Shown: in pieces, positions 50,601-63,714 of the stretch | Numbering within the stretch: position 1 is the stretch's first letter | Layout of the letters: each line of letters opens with the position of its first letter | Origin: Paragonimus skrjabini miyazakii | Taxonomy: Eukaryota > Platyhelminthes > Trematoda > Plagiorchiida > Troglotrematidae | NCBI GenBank assembly: GCA_014338405.1 | Contig: JTDE01000161.1 | Span: forward strand, 224,076-288,075 | Reading direction: 5' to 3' | Length of the DNA: 64,000 nucleotides | The notes under the pieces: model-generated | What the model was told of the DNA's origin: nothing | Seen by the model: the letters and a program-made list of their open reading frames with translations, nothing else | Databases searched by the model: none | Translations under genes and position numbers: made by a program

Positions 50601-51773
50601 CAATACTGGTCAAGGTTTCTCCAAAACTAACTGACATACATACATAAGAACTACCAAAATCTACTATCCGGTGTTTGATAACTTCCGTAACAATAAGTCC
50701 TCCATTCTTCTTATATGACACATTGAATACAACAAGCTAACCGAAAATATTCAAAGTTAGCTTGAGACTTCATAATAAGAAGGAAGATTTGTATTATGCA
50801 GAATTAAGCATCCTGCTATGTGAGCTAAATTATTACACATGCAACTTAGTGAATAATTTTGAAGTTAACGGATAAGATATCCAATTGTGCATGGTTGTGA
50901 CTTAGGGTTGAAACTCAAGAGACTTGTATATAAAGCGACAGTCGGAGTAGTCCATCACTCTGGATAACAGATTTCGACAGTAATATCAGCATATGTTATG
51001 TTCCTTTCCCTCCCATTCTTTTTTCTTCTCACTTTTTTTACAGGGTTTGCCTTTTTCTTCCTGGTTGTGTGGCACTTAGGCATAAGCTAGGACAGCTGAT
51101 ATATTACTGTCTGTGATGACGATGATGGCTGTGATAACCAAATCGTCCAGTTGTGACTTAAGGATGAAGATTGAGAGTGTGACAGTTAAGCATTAGTGAG
51201 AACCACTGATTTACTTCTGCCTATGCTGATGATCACATCAAGTTGTACAACTGAATGGTTCGCATAGTTTTCATTTCATTCTCCATTCTCTCTAAAGGTG
51301 AATGCATTTCAAAGTATACGGGGAGGAGGTTGAAATACGCTGAATTGGAAGGCAGATGTTAGCAAATACCTTCCGAGAGGGGCCAGTGGTCAATAATCAC
51401 ATCAACCACAAGCGACTACGAAAAAATAGTAAGCAGTCTTCTCATACACCTCGTGATAACTGGATGTTTTTCATATATCAGGGTAAAAGATGCAAAACTG
51501 TATCTCCCATAATCCTCACTTCACGATGTTTGAACACACGTGAGTGGATATGACAGCACATAAGTAGAAAGGAATTCATCGATTACTATGTACCATTGTC
51601 AATTACTACTCCTTATTTATTTCAATTTTGGGCCCGCTTTGTAGCACTCATTGTGACGCCAAAATTCCGACAAGGCTTGTATGAATTTTCTTGGAAGTGA
51701 AGAGGTCATGTTTCTTTTCTTTCAGTCAATGACTGTCATAAACTCTAATTTTAGTCTTTTAAACATCTGAGAT

Positions 51774-52068
51774 CTAAACCCAGTGCTTTTGGGTCTCAAA
51801 AAGCTTGCGAACAAACGGTTCTGTCCAATGAAATACACTACTTTCCAAGAACATTAACCCCGTTAGAACACGTGATTGGCAGTCGGCCTGGGCATTCTGT
51901 AATCCCATCCCTGACGACGGTCGCTCTGAAGAAAAAATTTGTCTCCAAGGTGCGCTCTTCAATACGCTGCATGTAACCTTTAGCCGAATCCTTATAAAGT
52001 ATCACCACGGCTCGCAGGTGGGCCATAGTACAGTACGTAAGATATATCTGATGTTTAAAATTAACCAC
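51774..52068 (-). other. Possible coding remnant, overlapping open frames
   Basis: Two overlapping minus-strand frames (52068-51838 and 51962-51774) could be one coding sequence broken by a frameshift. The first includes YLTYCTMAHLRAVVILYKDS and RIEERTLETNFFFRATVVR. Neither is recognisable. The block up to about 52700 also looks less AT-rich than its surroundings, which is why I suspect an old transposon. Confidence 0.2.
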
Positions 52069-55000
52069 GCGGTAAATAAGCCATCAATTCAGCATCCATT
52101 TGCGAGAGCACATCATACTAGAAGACTTAGATAGAACGTTATCGTTATGCTTGAGCAAGATGGATCACAGACAAACTTCAAAATCGACCGTAGCACGATG
52201 TGTACCGTACCGCTTTGTCATAGATGACGCTGAACCTTGGTGATGAATTGGCTACGCTGTCGAGAACGTCTAGTCTGTCTGTGGCCTTATGAAGCCTTTC
52301 GCATGTCATTCGTGAGTTTGTCTAATCCTTGTTCAGTGAACGACTGTATAAAAAGATCGACCGTATTGACCCTTGTCTGTGACCCCTGGACTACACCCAC
52401 TTAACAAGTGACCGTATCCCAATGTTCCCTGGAAAACCACTGAAGAATATCCATCGCCTCTTTGTTGATTATAAACGCAACAACACTTCGGCAAATAGTT
52501 ATTTGTCCAAGATAGAATGGTAGCTTCCTATTTCAGGCTTCCTTAGGCATGATGTTCTTTGCCAAAGAACAAAATGACGGTTCGACCTCTTCATTGGAGT
52601 AAGTGAACGTTGAATGTCCAACTTGATGGTTTGGTGTTCTAATCCGTGTTGAAAGCTTTTCTTGTTGAGGCTTAAAAAAACTTACTTCAATGCCAAACGT
52701 GGCGTCCGTCTATAAGCGGATCGTTTTACAGTAAATAGTATGTTCGAAATGACTGCAAACAAGAACATAAATGAGCGTTATCTGGGTGTCAGTCATTCTC
52801 CATTCACAGTTTGGCAAATAATTCCTAACGAATTAGGTAAAATATGAAGAGAAAAATTCCGGTTTCACAACGATATGAAGAAGCGTACTCTCAATATAAA
52901 ACAGGTGTTTTTCAACCCAGATTTTAACAATTTAGAAGCCTTGTCAAAATTTTATGTGGATTTTTGTTTGGCAATCGTCTAATGGACGTAAGTACTCTCT
53001 AAATCTCAATAAGTCGTATGTTTCGTTGCGTTTTGCTCTAGTGTTCCCTGTTTATAACAAGTCAACTTTTGGCAGAAATGTTGGCATTTTGCTTCATGGG
53101 CTGAAATATATCTTTATTCGCCTTAACGGCGGACGATATTGAATCTTCGACATCCACAGTACACATACAGATGGACCTTTCTCTGATTCACTTTACAGCA
53201 TTCCGTACATCTTCCCCAAATGTGTCTGTCTCAAAAATGACGCACAATCCAATGAAATAGCTTGTCCATATGGAGTTGGCTCTCCTCGGCCTAATATTAT
53301 CTTTTCGTAGTAAATACAAAACGTTTATTCTATTTTATTTCATGCTGTAACCTGCATACTCTTCTGCCGTTCACTAGTTAGTGGACCAATATATTCACTA
53401 CCAGGATTTACTACTTTGGAGAGGGAATAAAACTTGTTTTCATCATTGTTGGTAGTAATAACTATTTGTAAATACACAACTTGTTTCTCGAATGAAATGA
53501 TCAACGCATCTATACTTGGCCGACTCCTTATTCATGTCGAAAAACAAGTTTGATCGTCGTTGATTAAACCTTCAGGGTTTATAGTTTCAACCGTCGTCTG
53601 GTAACTGGAACGACGTGTGCAAGGAATTCTTCCCTCATTAATTCCATTTGCCATGCCCACCCTATCCATCTATCTTGTTCGATGTGGCCTCAAGTCTTAT
53701 GTGTAGTCTGTCTATAAATTATCGGACGAGAATGACAGAGATGGTGAAGAACGTTTTGTGGTTTTATAATTTTAATAATCAAGGACGATAGAAATATGGC
53801 CTTCGGGTAGGGGACTTGCTATGCCCGTCTGTTCATTGGGATGATTCAGTATAAAGAAACTGACTGAATTTGGAATGGCTTTGTCACAAACAAATATTTT
53901 CTTGGTTATGTGATTTAGTTTGTAGAACATGTAGGCAACTAGTTATCGGTTAATGTGCAGGTGAACGGCAAGTAAATTCGTTTGCAGAAACGGTCACCTT
54001 GCTCATGAGCAATAGCACAGAAAATTTGACGAGGCTCATACATTTGTCACCTGTTTAAGTGTTGGCAGGATGCACTACTGGTGATAAAAATTATTTTAAA
54101 GACATTTATACCCAGGGAGTGTTTGCCAGTTTCTTCTACTCACAAGGCAACAGGACTCTTATAATGGTGAATAAACCTAAAAAATGTTTTCCTTTAATCC
54201 TGAATGGAAAAAACATCGTTTTCTAATTGTATATTTTGTTTTCCACCACCAGTATCGACAAGTTTAGTTTCTGATTTGGTATTCTCTTACACAGTCTTCC
54301 AGAGGATCATGATTTTCCAACAAATCTGAAAGACAGATCGTTGTAATATTCCAGTGAATGCACCTGGCTTTTAAAGGCTTTCCATGCCGCATTTCGGGAG
54401 ATCGAATATTTTCAAAACGATTAACTTAATGGTTCGATGTCACGTGAACAACAGTTTACAAAGTTTTTACAAAAACGGAATAGTTGTCATTTTTCCTGAC
54501 ATTGTTGACATTTTACACTGTAATATATATTTTAGAAATGCTATCAAGTTATTTGTGATAATGCAATCACACTGAACTTAAAAAGTATACGTTATAGTGT
54601 ATATAATAGTTAACCTATATAAAATTGGCTACGACGTTTCTCAGCACTATTTAATCATATAGCGTCGTATCTCAGTTTGTCGCATAAACTATAAACTGTG
54701 TGTGTCTTAGTTCTCAACATAGTAACCCGGCATCTTAATCGTATTGTTTATCACCAAGCAAACGTATTCTAATCTCCAAAATCAGTCTTAATAGTCAGTT
54801 AGGTATGCACGTATTTCAAGTGAATTGTGTATACATATTTAATACTCGGCATTTTAAACTGGCAAAGACAAACAGATGAGACATATTTTGTGCCGTGCTC
54901 CTAGGAGTCACTCATTTGCGATCTGTTACAATGCTCTCCATTGAAGTTTACGTGAACAATCAACACGGTATGAGGGATAAACACCAAATTGTTACAGTGG

Positions 55001-57415
55001 ATCCCTCAGTTTAGTTTGAACAACGAAATGACTGGATTTACCTTGTAAGACAATTCGGCCTTTCTGTATATTTTCATTAACCTCAGAAACTAAGATTTCT
55101 AGTTGAGTCGACTCAAATCAAAATAATTTCAAGTTAGCTTTTGAAGGTTGTGTGCACATTTTATTCCTCTCAGTATAACTACATTGACATGTGTGATTCG
55201 TGCGGGTTAGGCATAGTAAACCCTCTGGTCTCTTACTGTTCACAGTATAAAATCAAAGAACATTACATTACCGCACGAGACTTACATTGAAAACATAAAT
55301 TATTGGTTGATGCAACTGCTTTCAGATAAACAAGATAAGTTAGTTTGAAGTGGAAATATACGACTCAAAATCGGAGTTGCCACGTCGGGACCAACTATAC
55401 ATGAGTAAAAATTTATGCGACGTGACACTGCAATGATCCGACAAGAGATTAGAACCAAAACGACACTACTCATCTAAATAATGAAGAGGAAATCATTTTC
55501 CATTTGAAACTTTTGTAATTACTTTCGAGCAGAATGGTGTAAGACGGTTGAGAGGGGTACTATATGAACCATATTTTATATCCTAACGGTAATTCTTATC
55601 ATGTAATAAGTAAACTATTTCAGACAGGTAGAAGTGTGCTGCGAGTTGCATGCCTTATGTCAAAGACTGCTAGATGAGCCTCAATCTTGCATAGTTTGAA
55701 ACTAAAGTTGTATGACGTTTTTAAGTTAGATTACACGATATTTTATAAACTTTGAAACGATTAGACAGAAGTTTTAGTTTCTCAATCATCTGAGAATATC
55801 ATTCCCGCTAATATCCCAATGAGAATCGTGTCTTAAACAGTACAAAACAAATAGACAAACTCACTGAGAACGTCACTTTCGGTTGAACATTTTAGTCAAC
55901 TTGTCTAATTTTGTACGAGCTATTCAGTAAAACGTATCGACGCGTCATTCGGGGTCAAAATCCGACGTTAGAATGAGAATAATTGACTTATTACTGTCAG
56001 TTTCAGTGGGGCAGTAGGTCAACTTGGGCATTACTCGGAAACATTTGTGACCGATGCATGGAATTGAAACTTTAAACGTTTCAAAATGGGAGTTGTGGGT
56101 ACAGCGTTCAATTCGTGAATGCGAAATGTCTGATTGATATTCATGGATCAGCAGAACAACCAATAGATAAATTAACCCATCGTTTAGTCAACTAAACGAT
56201 AAATCAGCCAGATAATACACTGCACCTAGTATTAGCAGTTTGAAGACCCAGATTATTTCAACTTGAGCATCATCTAATCCTGATCACGGCTATCGCAGTC
56301 AGATAAACTTTTCTGCCAGTCTAGCACTTCTTTTCCAAGTCGTTTAGCCGAATGGTTGATCTGAATGAGATCGTTGTAAAGTATGATTTGTGTCTGTTTT
56401 GAAATACTCTCAACCTGTGAACTATCAGTTATTCAATCCGTGCTCGGTTAGTTCGGTAAAAACAGCACATTCAACCTAACTAAGAAGTTCCTGATCGCGG
56501 TGTTATCGATTGGAGTAAACTGGACATTTACTACCTCTAGTCGAGACGATCGGTCACTCTAAATACTGTTCAGGCATAGTTGCGGGTGGGCGTTGAGATA
56601 TGACTGATTGGTCACACCTCGAGTGTGATTACTGATGTTGTAAGTGACATGCTGTTCTGACAAGCACGAGAAACATGGTATAAACTCCGTTCCGGACAAA
56701 GGTAGACATCGCTGATGAGCTCTAATATAAGCGAAACTCGAGTCTAGTGGTTTACTTCCGAAATGAGTTGGTAAATAGGCTTTTCTGAATGCGAAGGCTA
56801 CGACCAAGTGTGAGTTGATTTCAGTTTTAGGATATCTACTATAATAAATTAGTTTACATTTTCGAAAAGCCACATGGGTAATTGACCCTGCTACCAAACC
56901 AGCCAACCAATAAACGATCTAATCAACCAATGAGTCAACCGACAAACCACTGAGCCAATCTAATACTAAAATAAGTCGGGTGTTTAGTCACTCATGAGAA
57001 CGCATCAGTTTTCTTCTTTTGAAAATGCCTGTGATCACCGGAAAACCAAAATGAGTCTCATCACTGCAAGAGTTCAACCGATACATTCAATTTGGAAGGC
57101 TGATCTAGAATATCACTCCGTATGCTCACAAATGTAATGCTTACATTTATACAAACCTCTTTTAGTCTCGGATGGTCAAGTCAATCTTAAACGATAGCAA
57201 TGTCAAACGAAACTCAACTTAGTCCTTCACTTCCTGGTACACATTAAACAAACAATCATCCACTATCGTTGCGGACATACACAGATGTAGTGAAAAGCTT
57301 CCATTATTCGGGTCTACAAACCCATGAGTTGAAATGATAAACACAATGCGTCAGCATCTCCAATTTCATGACCATCTGTGTTTGTCAGCAGTGCCAAACT
57401 TTCTTATTTTCTCAT

Positions 57416-57440
57416 CCAGTCAGTGAGATTCACTGACTGG
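57416..57440. repeat. Perfect 11-bp hairpin
   Basis: CCAGTCAGTGA, three bases (GAT), then the exact reverse complement TCACTGACTGG. It lies in a DDR intron about 350 bases downstream, in gene direction, of the exon at 57789. No known role. Confidence 0.75.
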
Positions 57441-57788
57441 CCACAAATCACCTGAATGTCCAGAACTACACGCGTGCACATGCATTTTACAGGCATACAC
57501 ATTTGAAGGATTGATTCTCCGATGTAATGAAATGAAAATTTTTAGAGTAAAGAACTGGTGTTCAGCCGGTCCGACAGTAGAACGAATAATTCTTAACCCG
57601 TCCTAGATCAGGTGACTGAATCCGTCGCCCGGTGGATGTGATCTCTTGTTCTTGAGAAATCTTATTGCGGTCATCTATACAAGGATTACAAAGTAGACAT
57701 AGTATATATATTTAGTTGCAAACGATTTTTAAGTTCAACCCTTTTTCGGTTCAATAAACATGAAAGAGTGACAACGTTCTAAACTCAC

Positions 57789-57878
57789 TTGAGTACCGTT
57801 TTCTTTGCTGTACTCGAACCAAAGACCCGTTTTCTCACGGCGGTATTTTACATAGAAATAGGGCGTCGATTGTCGTCC
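57789..57878 (-). CDS. DDR: Discoidin domain receptor, central discoidin exon (partial gene)
   Basis: A 30-codon exon, residues 72-101 of the traced part. GRQSTPYFYVKYRREKTGLW corresponds to the discoidin block Y-v-YS-DG--W, and FEYSKENGTQ to the following loop and NG. It joins exactly to GNQDAMTEN in the next exon, as in vertebrate DDRs, where HGKQVLDGN occupies this place. Acceptor is CCACCAACATAG, donor CAA/GTGAGT; it is phase 0 at both ends, as required by the exon at 46922. It is too short to be found by frame length and was found from its splice sites and fold pattern. Confidence 0.82.
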
Positions 57879-60800
57879 CTATGTTGGTGGATACAACAAA
57901 ATTTAGAATGATAATGAAGGCAGTGGAGCAGTGGAAATTGTTAAAGATTTAGCCTGCCTTAAGGTTTAAAATGAGTACAAAAGTGCATGCAAATAGTATA
58001 AAGAATGGTGGAAAAATTTTATACTTGTAATAGTCATAAAGACCAGCATAGTGTATCCGCTGTAACATCCGTTCAAACACAAAAAACACTTTGTAAAGTA
58101 AATTCCGTCATAGATGTTACAATGGAAAACAATCTATCATTCCTACCTTGAATAAAGTATGTGTTCAATATTGTCTCAGAAATATCAAGAACATTAATCA
58201 GTAGCACGTCGAGTCGCGATAATACGCCTTACTGCCTTGAGTTCGAGTTTAAAAATGGTTTATGGTTTATTGAGGTAGTGAACACTACCTTTCAGAAACG
58301 TCGTCTACGCAGTTTATATAATGAAGTAAATGTTGGTAATTGATTAAATCAGGTACAACGGAAGAGATTTTAAATCAATTTGGATTTAGTGGAGGGATTT
58401 TCTTATTTACGAAAATATCAAACTTTTGGTAGAATAGGACTTGGAAATAAGTTTGAAAAATCCCAAGACAGTTGCTCAGGACATGTCCTCAAACTGCAAT
58501 TCATTTTCTCCGTTCACCTGGACGTAAGAACGTAGAAAGCTGAGTTAATATTGGCGATATAATTTGACAGTCCGGACTCTGTTAGGTAATTACGTTTAGG
58601 GTAGTCCTCACGATGTGATCTGAAGGTCAGTCAGCCGAATCCATTTGAGTCAGGTCACGTAAATACTCAATGAACTGATCCACTGGTACTGAGATAATTG
58701 AGACGCCCAAACAAAAATTGCAATTTCCCCGGATAAATCTCACTAATCGAGTATGTTACTGTCTACGTATAGAAAGTCAAACAGCATCGAACCAGCACAT
58801 GATCAATTGTCCAGTAATATTTAATATCTCTTAGTATAAAAGCTGGTTAATATGTACTGACAGGCTTTCTGAACATTTCCGCAAGTATATTTATGTGTAG
58901 TTTCAGGAGTATTAATTCAGTAGAGAAATTTCAAATTACTTCTATAGTTGAACGATAATTGTGCAACTAAGGTATTCCAGTCAGGTATCCGAATCAGGTA
59001 ACTGATAAGTTTTCAAGTAATCCATCAAACTGGATATGAGGTTAACTACGAAACAGTCACGAGCTTTCTCGCGAAAATTCTCACTAGATTATAGAAAAGT
59101 AGACGTGACGAAAATTCATCGTCAGATCACTGAAATTGTATAGATTCATCGGAATCAAAAACATTGTGTACACAAGGCGAAGAGGTTTAGCAGAGTATCG
59201 TTGGATCATGTACAGCGTTAAAAATGTCCAAGCCTCCAACTGATAACTTTGTGACATAATGATGGGTGGAACTCCAAAGCTACCCATCCTTATCACTGAT
59301 GATTTACTGTCTGGGCGATTAGCCTATACAGGCCTGGATATTTTGAAACGCTTTCCATGATCCAACAACATTCCGGTAAACCTCTGTCTCGTGTATACAC
59401 TGTTTTTGATTTGGCTGAATCTATATAATTGTATTGATCTGATGATGAATTATCGAGAACAATTGTGCGTCACGTTTTCTCTCCTAATCACTAACTAGAT
59501 CTTCACATCCCAACATACAAAGGACATTTTTGTTCGCATTCCCACATTTCCTGAATGATAATCTCGTGTATTCAATTCCAAGTTCTTGACTGTTCGTTAG
59601 TCAGTCCGTTGTATCTCTAGGTTAGACTTATCCTCCTGAACCACGGGGTACCGGTACGTGTATCAAGTTACACGAATATACGCCAAATCCAAGAGAACAA
59701 AGCTTTCTTCAGCAAAACTGTGTCTACTGTGAAGTGCTGTTCAGGCATAACATTATCTTGCTAATAAATTTACATTAGTCTGTCCAGCATTATTAGTACT
59801 AGCTCCAAATGCAAGTCCACACGTCCACTATTGTCGTCCTTACTGACTGACTAGTCCATAACATCTTCAGGTTCACTGTCAAATTGAAGCCCAACATTAC
59901 TCTCATAATTTTGGGGCATCATCTTACAGTTCACACGAACGAACAGTATACAAAGTAATTGAATGGAACGGGTAATCTTATGTGATGAAATTCGTGTTTC
60001 TTGAGAACTGCCAAATAGTACTGCGGTATCAACAACGTGGTAGAAATGGATCACATTCTCTGATGATTCAGCTTATCACAAGATCTTCGGTTAGCCGGGA
60101 AGAAACTGTGTGAGACCATAAATTTGTAAGCAACGATGACAAGTAAACTGCTACTCGTGACGGATCACGAAATGAACGACATGCTGATAAGCTTGGGAAA
60201 TCTACACTGTAAATATGCTTAGTCCACTAAAGATTCCGGATTACTTATCAACTCTATAAAGAATTTGACCTCTGTGGGTATGCTTTGAATCTTTCAACTT
60301 GTCCAGGGATGTTAAGTTGCCTCTTGAATAATAAAAACCGTAGTGTAAAGCTGTGATAGTCACAAGAAAAACAAGTATAAATGTGGTTCTTTTGATTGAG
60401 TTAAATGTGCAGTTTATATTGCATTAAACATGTTATTATTGTTATATTTCAACGTTCAGCAATCATCATCTTTGAGCAATACTTGGGTTGTCCGTTAATG
60501 TCGATAACCTAGTATTTTAGGACATACCAGCAAAATATCATTCCGGTGCTCAACTTGAAAAATGGCCACCAAAAAGCCACTTCGGTGTGAAGGTTACGAT
60601 CGGTGTTTGTGCTACACCTGTTTTAGTCACTAGGCATAAGTTATATAAAAATGATTTGCTTCGTTAAAGGTGCGCTCAATGATCTGTTGACCAATAAACT
60701 GAATGACTCGGGCTACTCGTTAATGTTCTGACCAGGCCTGTCCAACTACTGTGTTTAAACACATTGTCAAGGGTATACAATCGGCTGCTAAGAATAGTAC

Positions 60801-61524
60801 ACACGGTTTGATTGACAAAATGAAAATACGAGGTAAACAAATGCTTCGATCAACTGCGTTACTATCTGACACAGTCAGTCGGCAACTTTAATCAAACTAT
60901 ACGGAAGGGTAAAAATTGTCATTACCGGTTTGCAGTAATGTTGGGCGATCATAATTACTACTCTCATCAACAAAAATTTTCACCCAACTAGATTTATTCC
61001 GAGAAAGATTTAGTCATGTCAGGGGCTCGGCTACTTAGTTGAGGGTTCTAACGGTTGGTTGCTCTAGAGAACAGGCGAACCAGCCTCAACTCATTAACCA
61101 AACAACCTACGGTTGAATGACTAATTTACGAACATCCTCATACATATACCTATATGTTATATACACCGACATATCATGCGAAAGTAAGCGGGCAAACCGT
61201 GTACATTACCGATGAGTCGGATAAAGCCACAAATTAGTTTCATCAAAGCCAATCCCATTCCACTTCATCCGTTCTTACCACTCTGTTAGTCCGCCACGTG
61301 GACCTGTGTGACTCATTCAGATGGACTGGGTGATGTGATAGAATGAAAGTTCTTTCAGACCCTCTGTCCAATATCATTCTGACAGTCAGTGTTTTAAGTC
61401 GTAAATGCACAGCCACACACATATGATCATGCGACGGTGCACGTCAAATGACCCCGTGGAAAGTGGTCGGAAAGGGAGGGAGAAAATCGGCGGAAGGTAG
61501 TGTTCGGCGGGATCAATTACTTAC
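57879..61524. other. DDR intron with a curious plus-strand frame
   Basis: Intron of 3.6 kb. A plus-strand frame near 58161-58343 reads TPYCLEF then NGLWFIEV, similar in wording to the sense-strand exon at 57789 (see findings). No other feature supported. Confidence 0.45.
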
Positions 61525-61577
61525 CAGATCGGCATCGGACGATTCATTGAAAACGGCGGTCCGCGCTATCCGAATGT
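61525..61577 (-). CDS. DDR: Discoidin domain receptor, small discoidin exon (tentative)
   Basis: A 53-base exon reading DIRIARTAVFNESSDADL (residues 54-71; the first codon is split). The strand pattern I-I-RT fits the discoidin ITLVGTQ strand that precedes the Y-v-Y block of the next exon, and distances from here to the Trp of that block are within four residues of DDR2. The donor CTG/GTAAGTAA is a perfect consensus; the acceptor CATGTCCGTCCAG is acceptable. Its phases fit both neighbours (two leading bases, phase 0 end). A sequon NES is present. Sequence identity to known DDRs is low, so it could be a chance pair of splice sites; transcript data would settle it. Confidence 0.5.
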
Positions 61578-63552
61578 CTGGACGGACATGAATGGCGACA
61601 ATCGACATGCATACATAAACAAATCAGTTATCCTAGATGAGGATACATACTAATCTAACAGTTTATCAGAAAAACCCAATCTAAGGATATCATTGTGTCT
61701 CTGGAACACTAATGCTATGTGTGATCACTGAAACAGTGACAGATCAGACCGAGTGACCATGACTAAACAACATACTGGTTAATTTGACAATATGGCGTCC
61801 ACAAAGTCGGAGATATTAGACGGGAAGGTCATTGTTTTGTCTGTAAAGTTGGAAGGATAATGGAAGGCTCGTTTACCAAATAGCATCACACGTGTTCAAC
61901 TACAGTGGAGTGTGTATGAGCTACCGATTCCACGGTGAATTCTAAGTGCTGTTTGAACTACTCCATAAATGAGCTAAAGGTGGCAATAGAGAGAAAAAGT
62001 AGAACACATTTTAACTGCTGAGGTGTTTAGATAATCTGATGAAACGAGTGTAGAGTTGGAATTCCAATGGCAAATTAGATATACGAACGCTACAGTCACT
62101 ATGAGACACTTAGCACGATTGTTTAATGGCGGTCATATACTACTCAGGTAGTATTTAGTAGCGGATAATCACCGCAGTATCAACGTCATGAGCATAACGC
62201 GGTGTAAACGGACAGACGGAGATTACGTCAAAAGGGCTGATCATTTAAGAGCAATACATCTGGTTTGTTTGATGGAGATATTCTGAGACGAGTTCCAAAT
62301 TTGTTTACACATTGCTTCAGAAGTCGAAAACAAAAGTTGCATCCAATTTATTGCTTATTTAATTTGGAAGAGTTGTTTGAAAAGGTTTTTTGGACTATTG
62401 AATGTCGGCTAAGTTGAATATCGAAACCTGCAAAACATCCAAATGATCATGACCAACGTATTTAAGAGAAGACTTCCAAATGCATTCCAAACTCAACAAC
62501 TTCAATGAATCTAGGCAATTCTCTTTTTGCAACAAATCTTCTGATACTATTTACAAAGTTGCCAAAAACGTGAGAAATGCATAGGTCAATCTCTTCAGGA
62601 TCGACTGCATATTTTTTCATAGAAATATTGTAATATTTACAATACAAATGTTTCCATCAATTTTTATCAGCAATTCCATTATCTCCAAATATTTTAGACA
62701 ACCACCCTTACTTATATAGACTCCACCGGGTTATCAGTATAGTCAGCGTTCGTAAAATTTCTCAGGATGTGGTGAACTTTATCTACTAACATACACAATT
62801 TGTCCAGTTTAAATAAGTAGTGTTTTAAAACGATGAAATAGTCTCAGTAATTCACAGATCTAGATTGTTAGCTGATGATCGAAAAAATTGACATTTTTCG
62901 CCCTGATAGACAGAAGTTGAATTAGTGAACGAACTAAACACAAGCATTAGGCTTATCAGCTGAGTAATCTTGCCGTGGGTGAAGGATAAATGTACCATGA
63001 AGGGACCGTATATTCCGTATCGATTCATACTCATTACTATTGAGTTGGGTTCCAAAGGACAGATAAATTGAGAATATTTGTTGTTGGAGGTCATCTGATG
63101 AGGAATGGCAAATCAGTGGAATGAACACCAGGACCGGTTCGAAGTTGTTGTATGGAAAATGGACAGTGTTTGGGGAGCACTTTATACATTACAGAAGTTT
63201 ACACAAACCCTAAAGATATCAAGGATATTGGACTAAACAAATATATGCAGCACGTGAGTTTTAAGATGTTCTAGTGGAGCGTTGTAAAACAAAACTTTGG
63301 TTCATACCTTACGCGAGTTTGCACCCTGTACAGGTTTGAGAGTTGAATTCATTAGGTCAGCTGTTATACAGTATTCTGTTCTATTTAGAAACAAGTAATT
63401 TTTCTAATCAGGCCGCTTGAAGTGAACTACAACATTCTGAAGTTTATATTTTATCTCTGGATTGGACCAGAAGGTGTTTTAAACAAACAGTAGTGCAAGT
63501 ACATAGACATCCATAACCTTGTAATTCTAATATCCGGTTGTCAGTACGTTAC
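61578..63552. other. Presumed DDR intron, nothing recognised
   Basis: Two kilobases of AT-rich sequence with only short frames. No support for a further exon or for the gene's signal-peptide exon. Confidence 0.45.
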
Positions 63553-63714
63553 CACGGACAGTAACAAAAACAAAACAGCAAACCTCCTTTCCGTTGTCAC
63601 TGTGCTCAAGTCGAACAAATAGACCGCTGTTACTATGGTCTAAATTAAATTTAACGTACATGGCTGTCAAGCCAAACGACAATTCGGTCAGCTTCGACCA
63701 GCGGTGGTAGTCAG
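63553..63714 (-). CDS. DDR: Discoidin domain receptor, first traced discoidin exon (tentative)
   Basis: The frame reads DYHRWSKLTELSFGLTAMYV, KFNLDHSNSGLF, then VRLEHSDNGKEVCCFVFVTVR (residues 1-53). The block RLEHSDNGKEVCC lines up with the discoidin ARL----G--WCP block (RLDSEEGDGAWCP in DDR2), with the Trp replaced by Val but the first Cys kept, and FVFVTVR would be the next strand. The acceptor follows TTTTCACGTGTTCATCAG; the donor G/GTAACG is moderate. The end phase matches the exon at 61577, forming a split Asp codon. The discoidin length from RL to the final GC is then about ten residues less than in DDR2. The loop after the WCP site appears shortened. An alternative alignment using RWSKL as the WCP block is possible, so treat the details cautiously. 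Confidence 0.5.

Larger units (their letters stand above)
46923..57788. other. DDR intron (10.9 kb) with repeat debris
   Basis: Longest intron of the traced gene. It contains dispersed repeat copy C (47633-47689), a possible coding remnant (51774-52068) and a short hairpin at 57416. The minus-strand frame at 49797-49534 has no recognisable domain. I looked for further discoidin exons and found none needed by the reading frame. Confidence 0.55.

Noticed and set aside
60520..60640. GTATGT donor with upstream frame GFLVAIFQVEHRND
   Set aside because: Considered as a missing discoidin strand, but no acceptor was found and the DDR frame from 61525 to 57878 joins without it.
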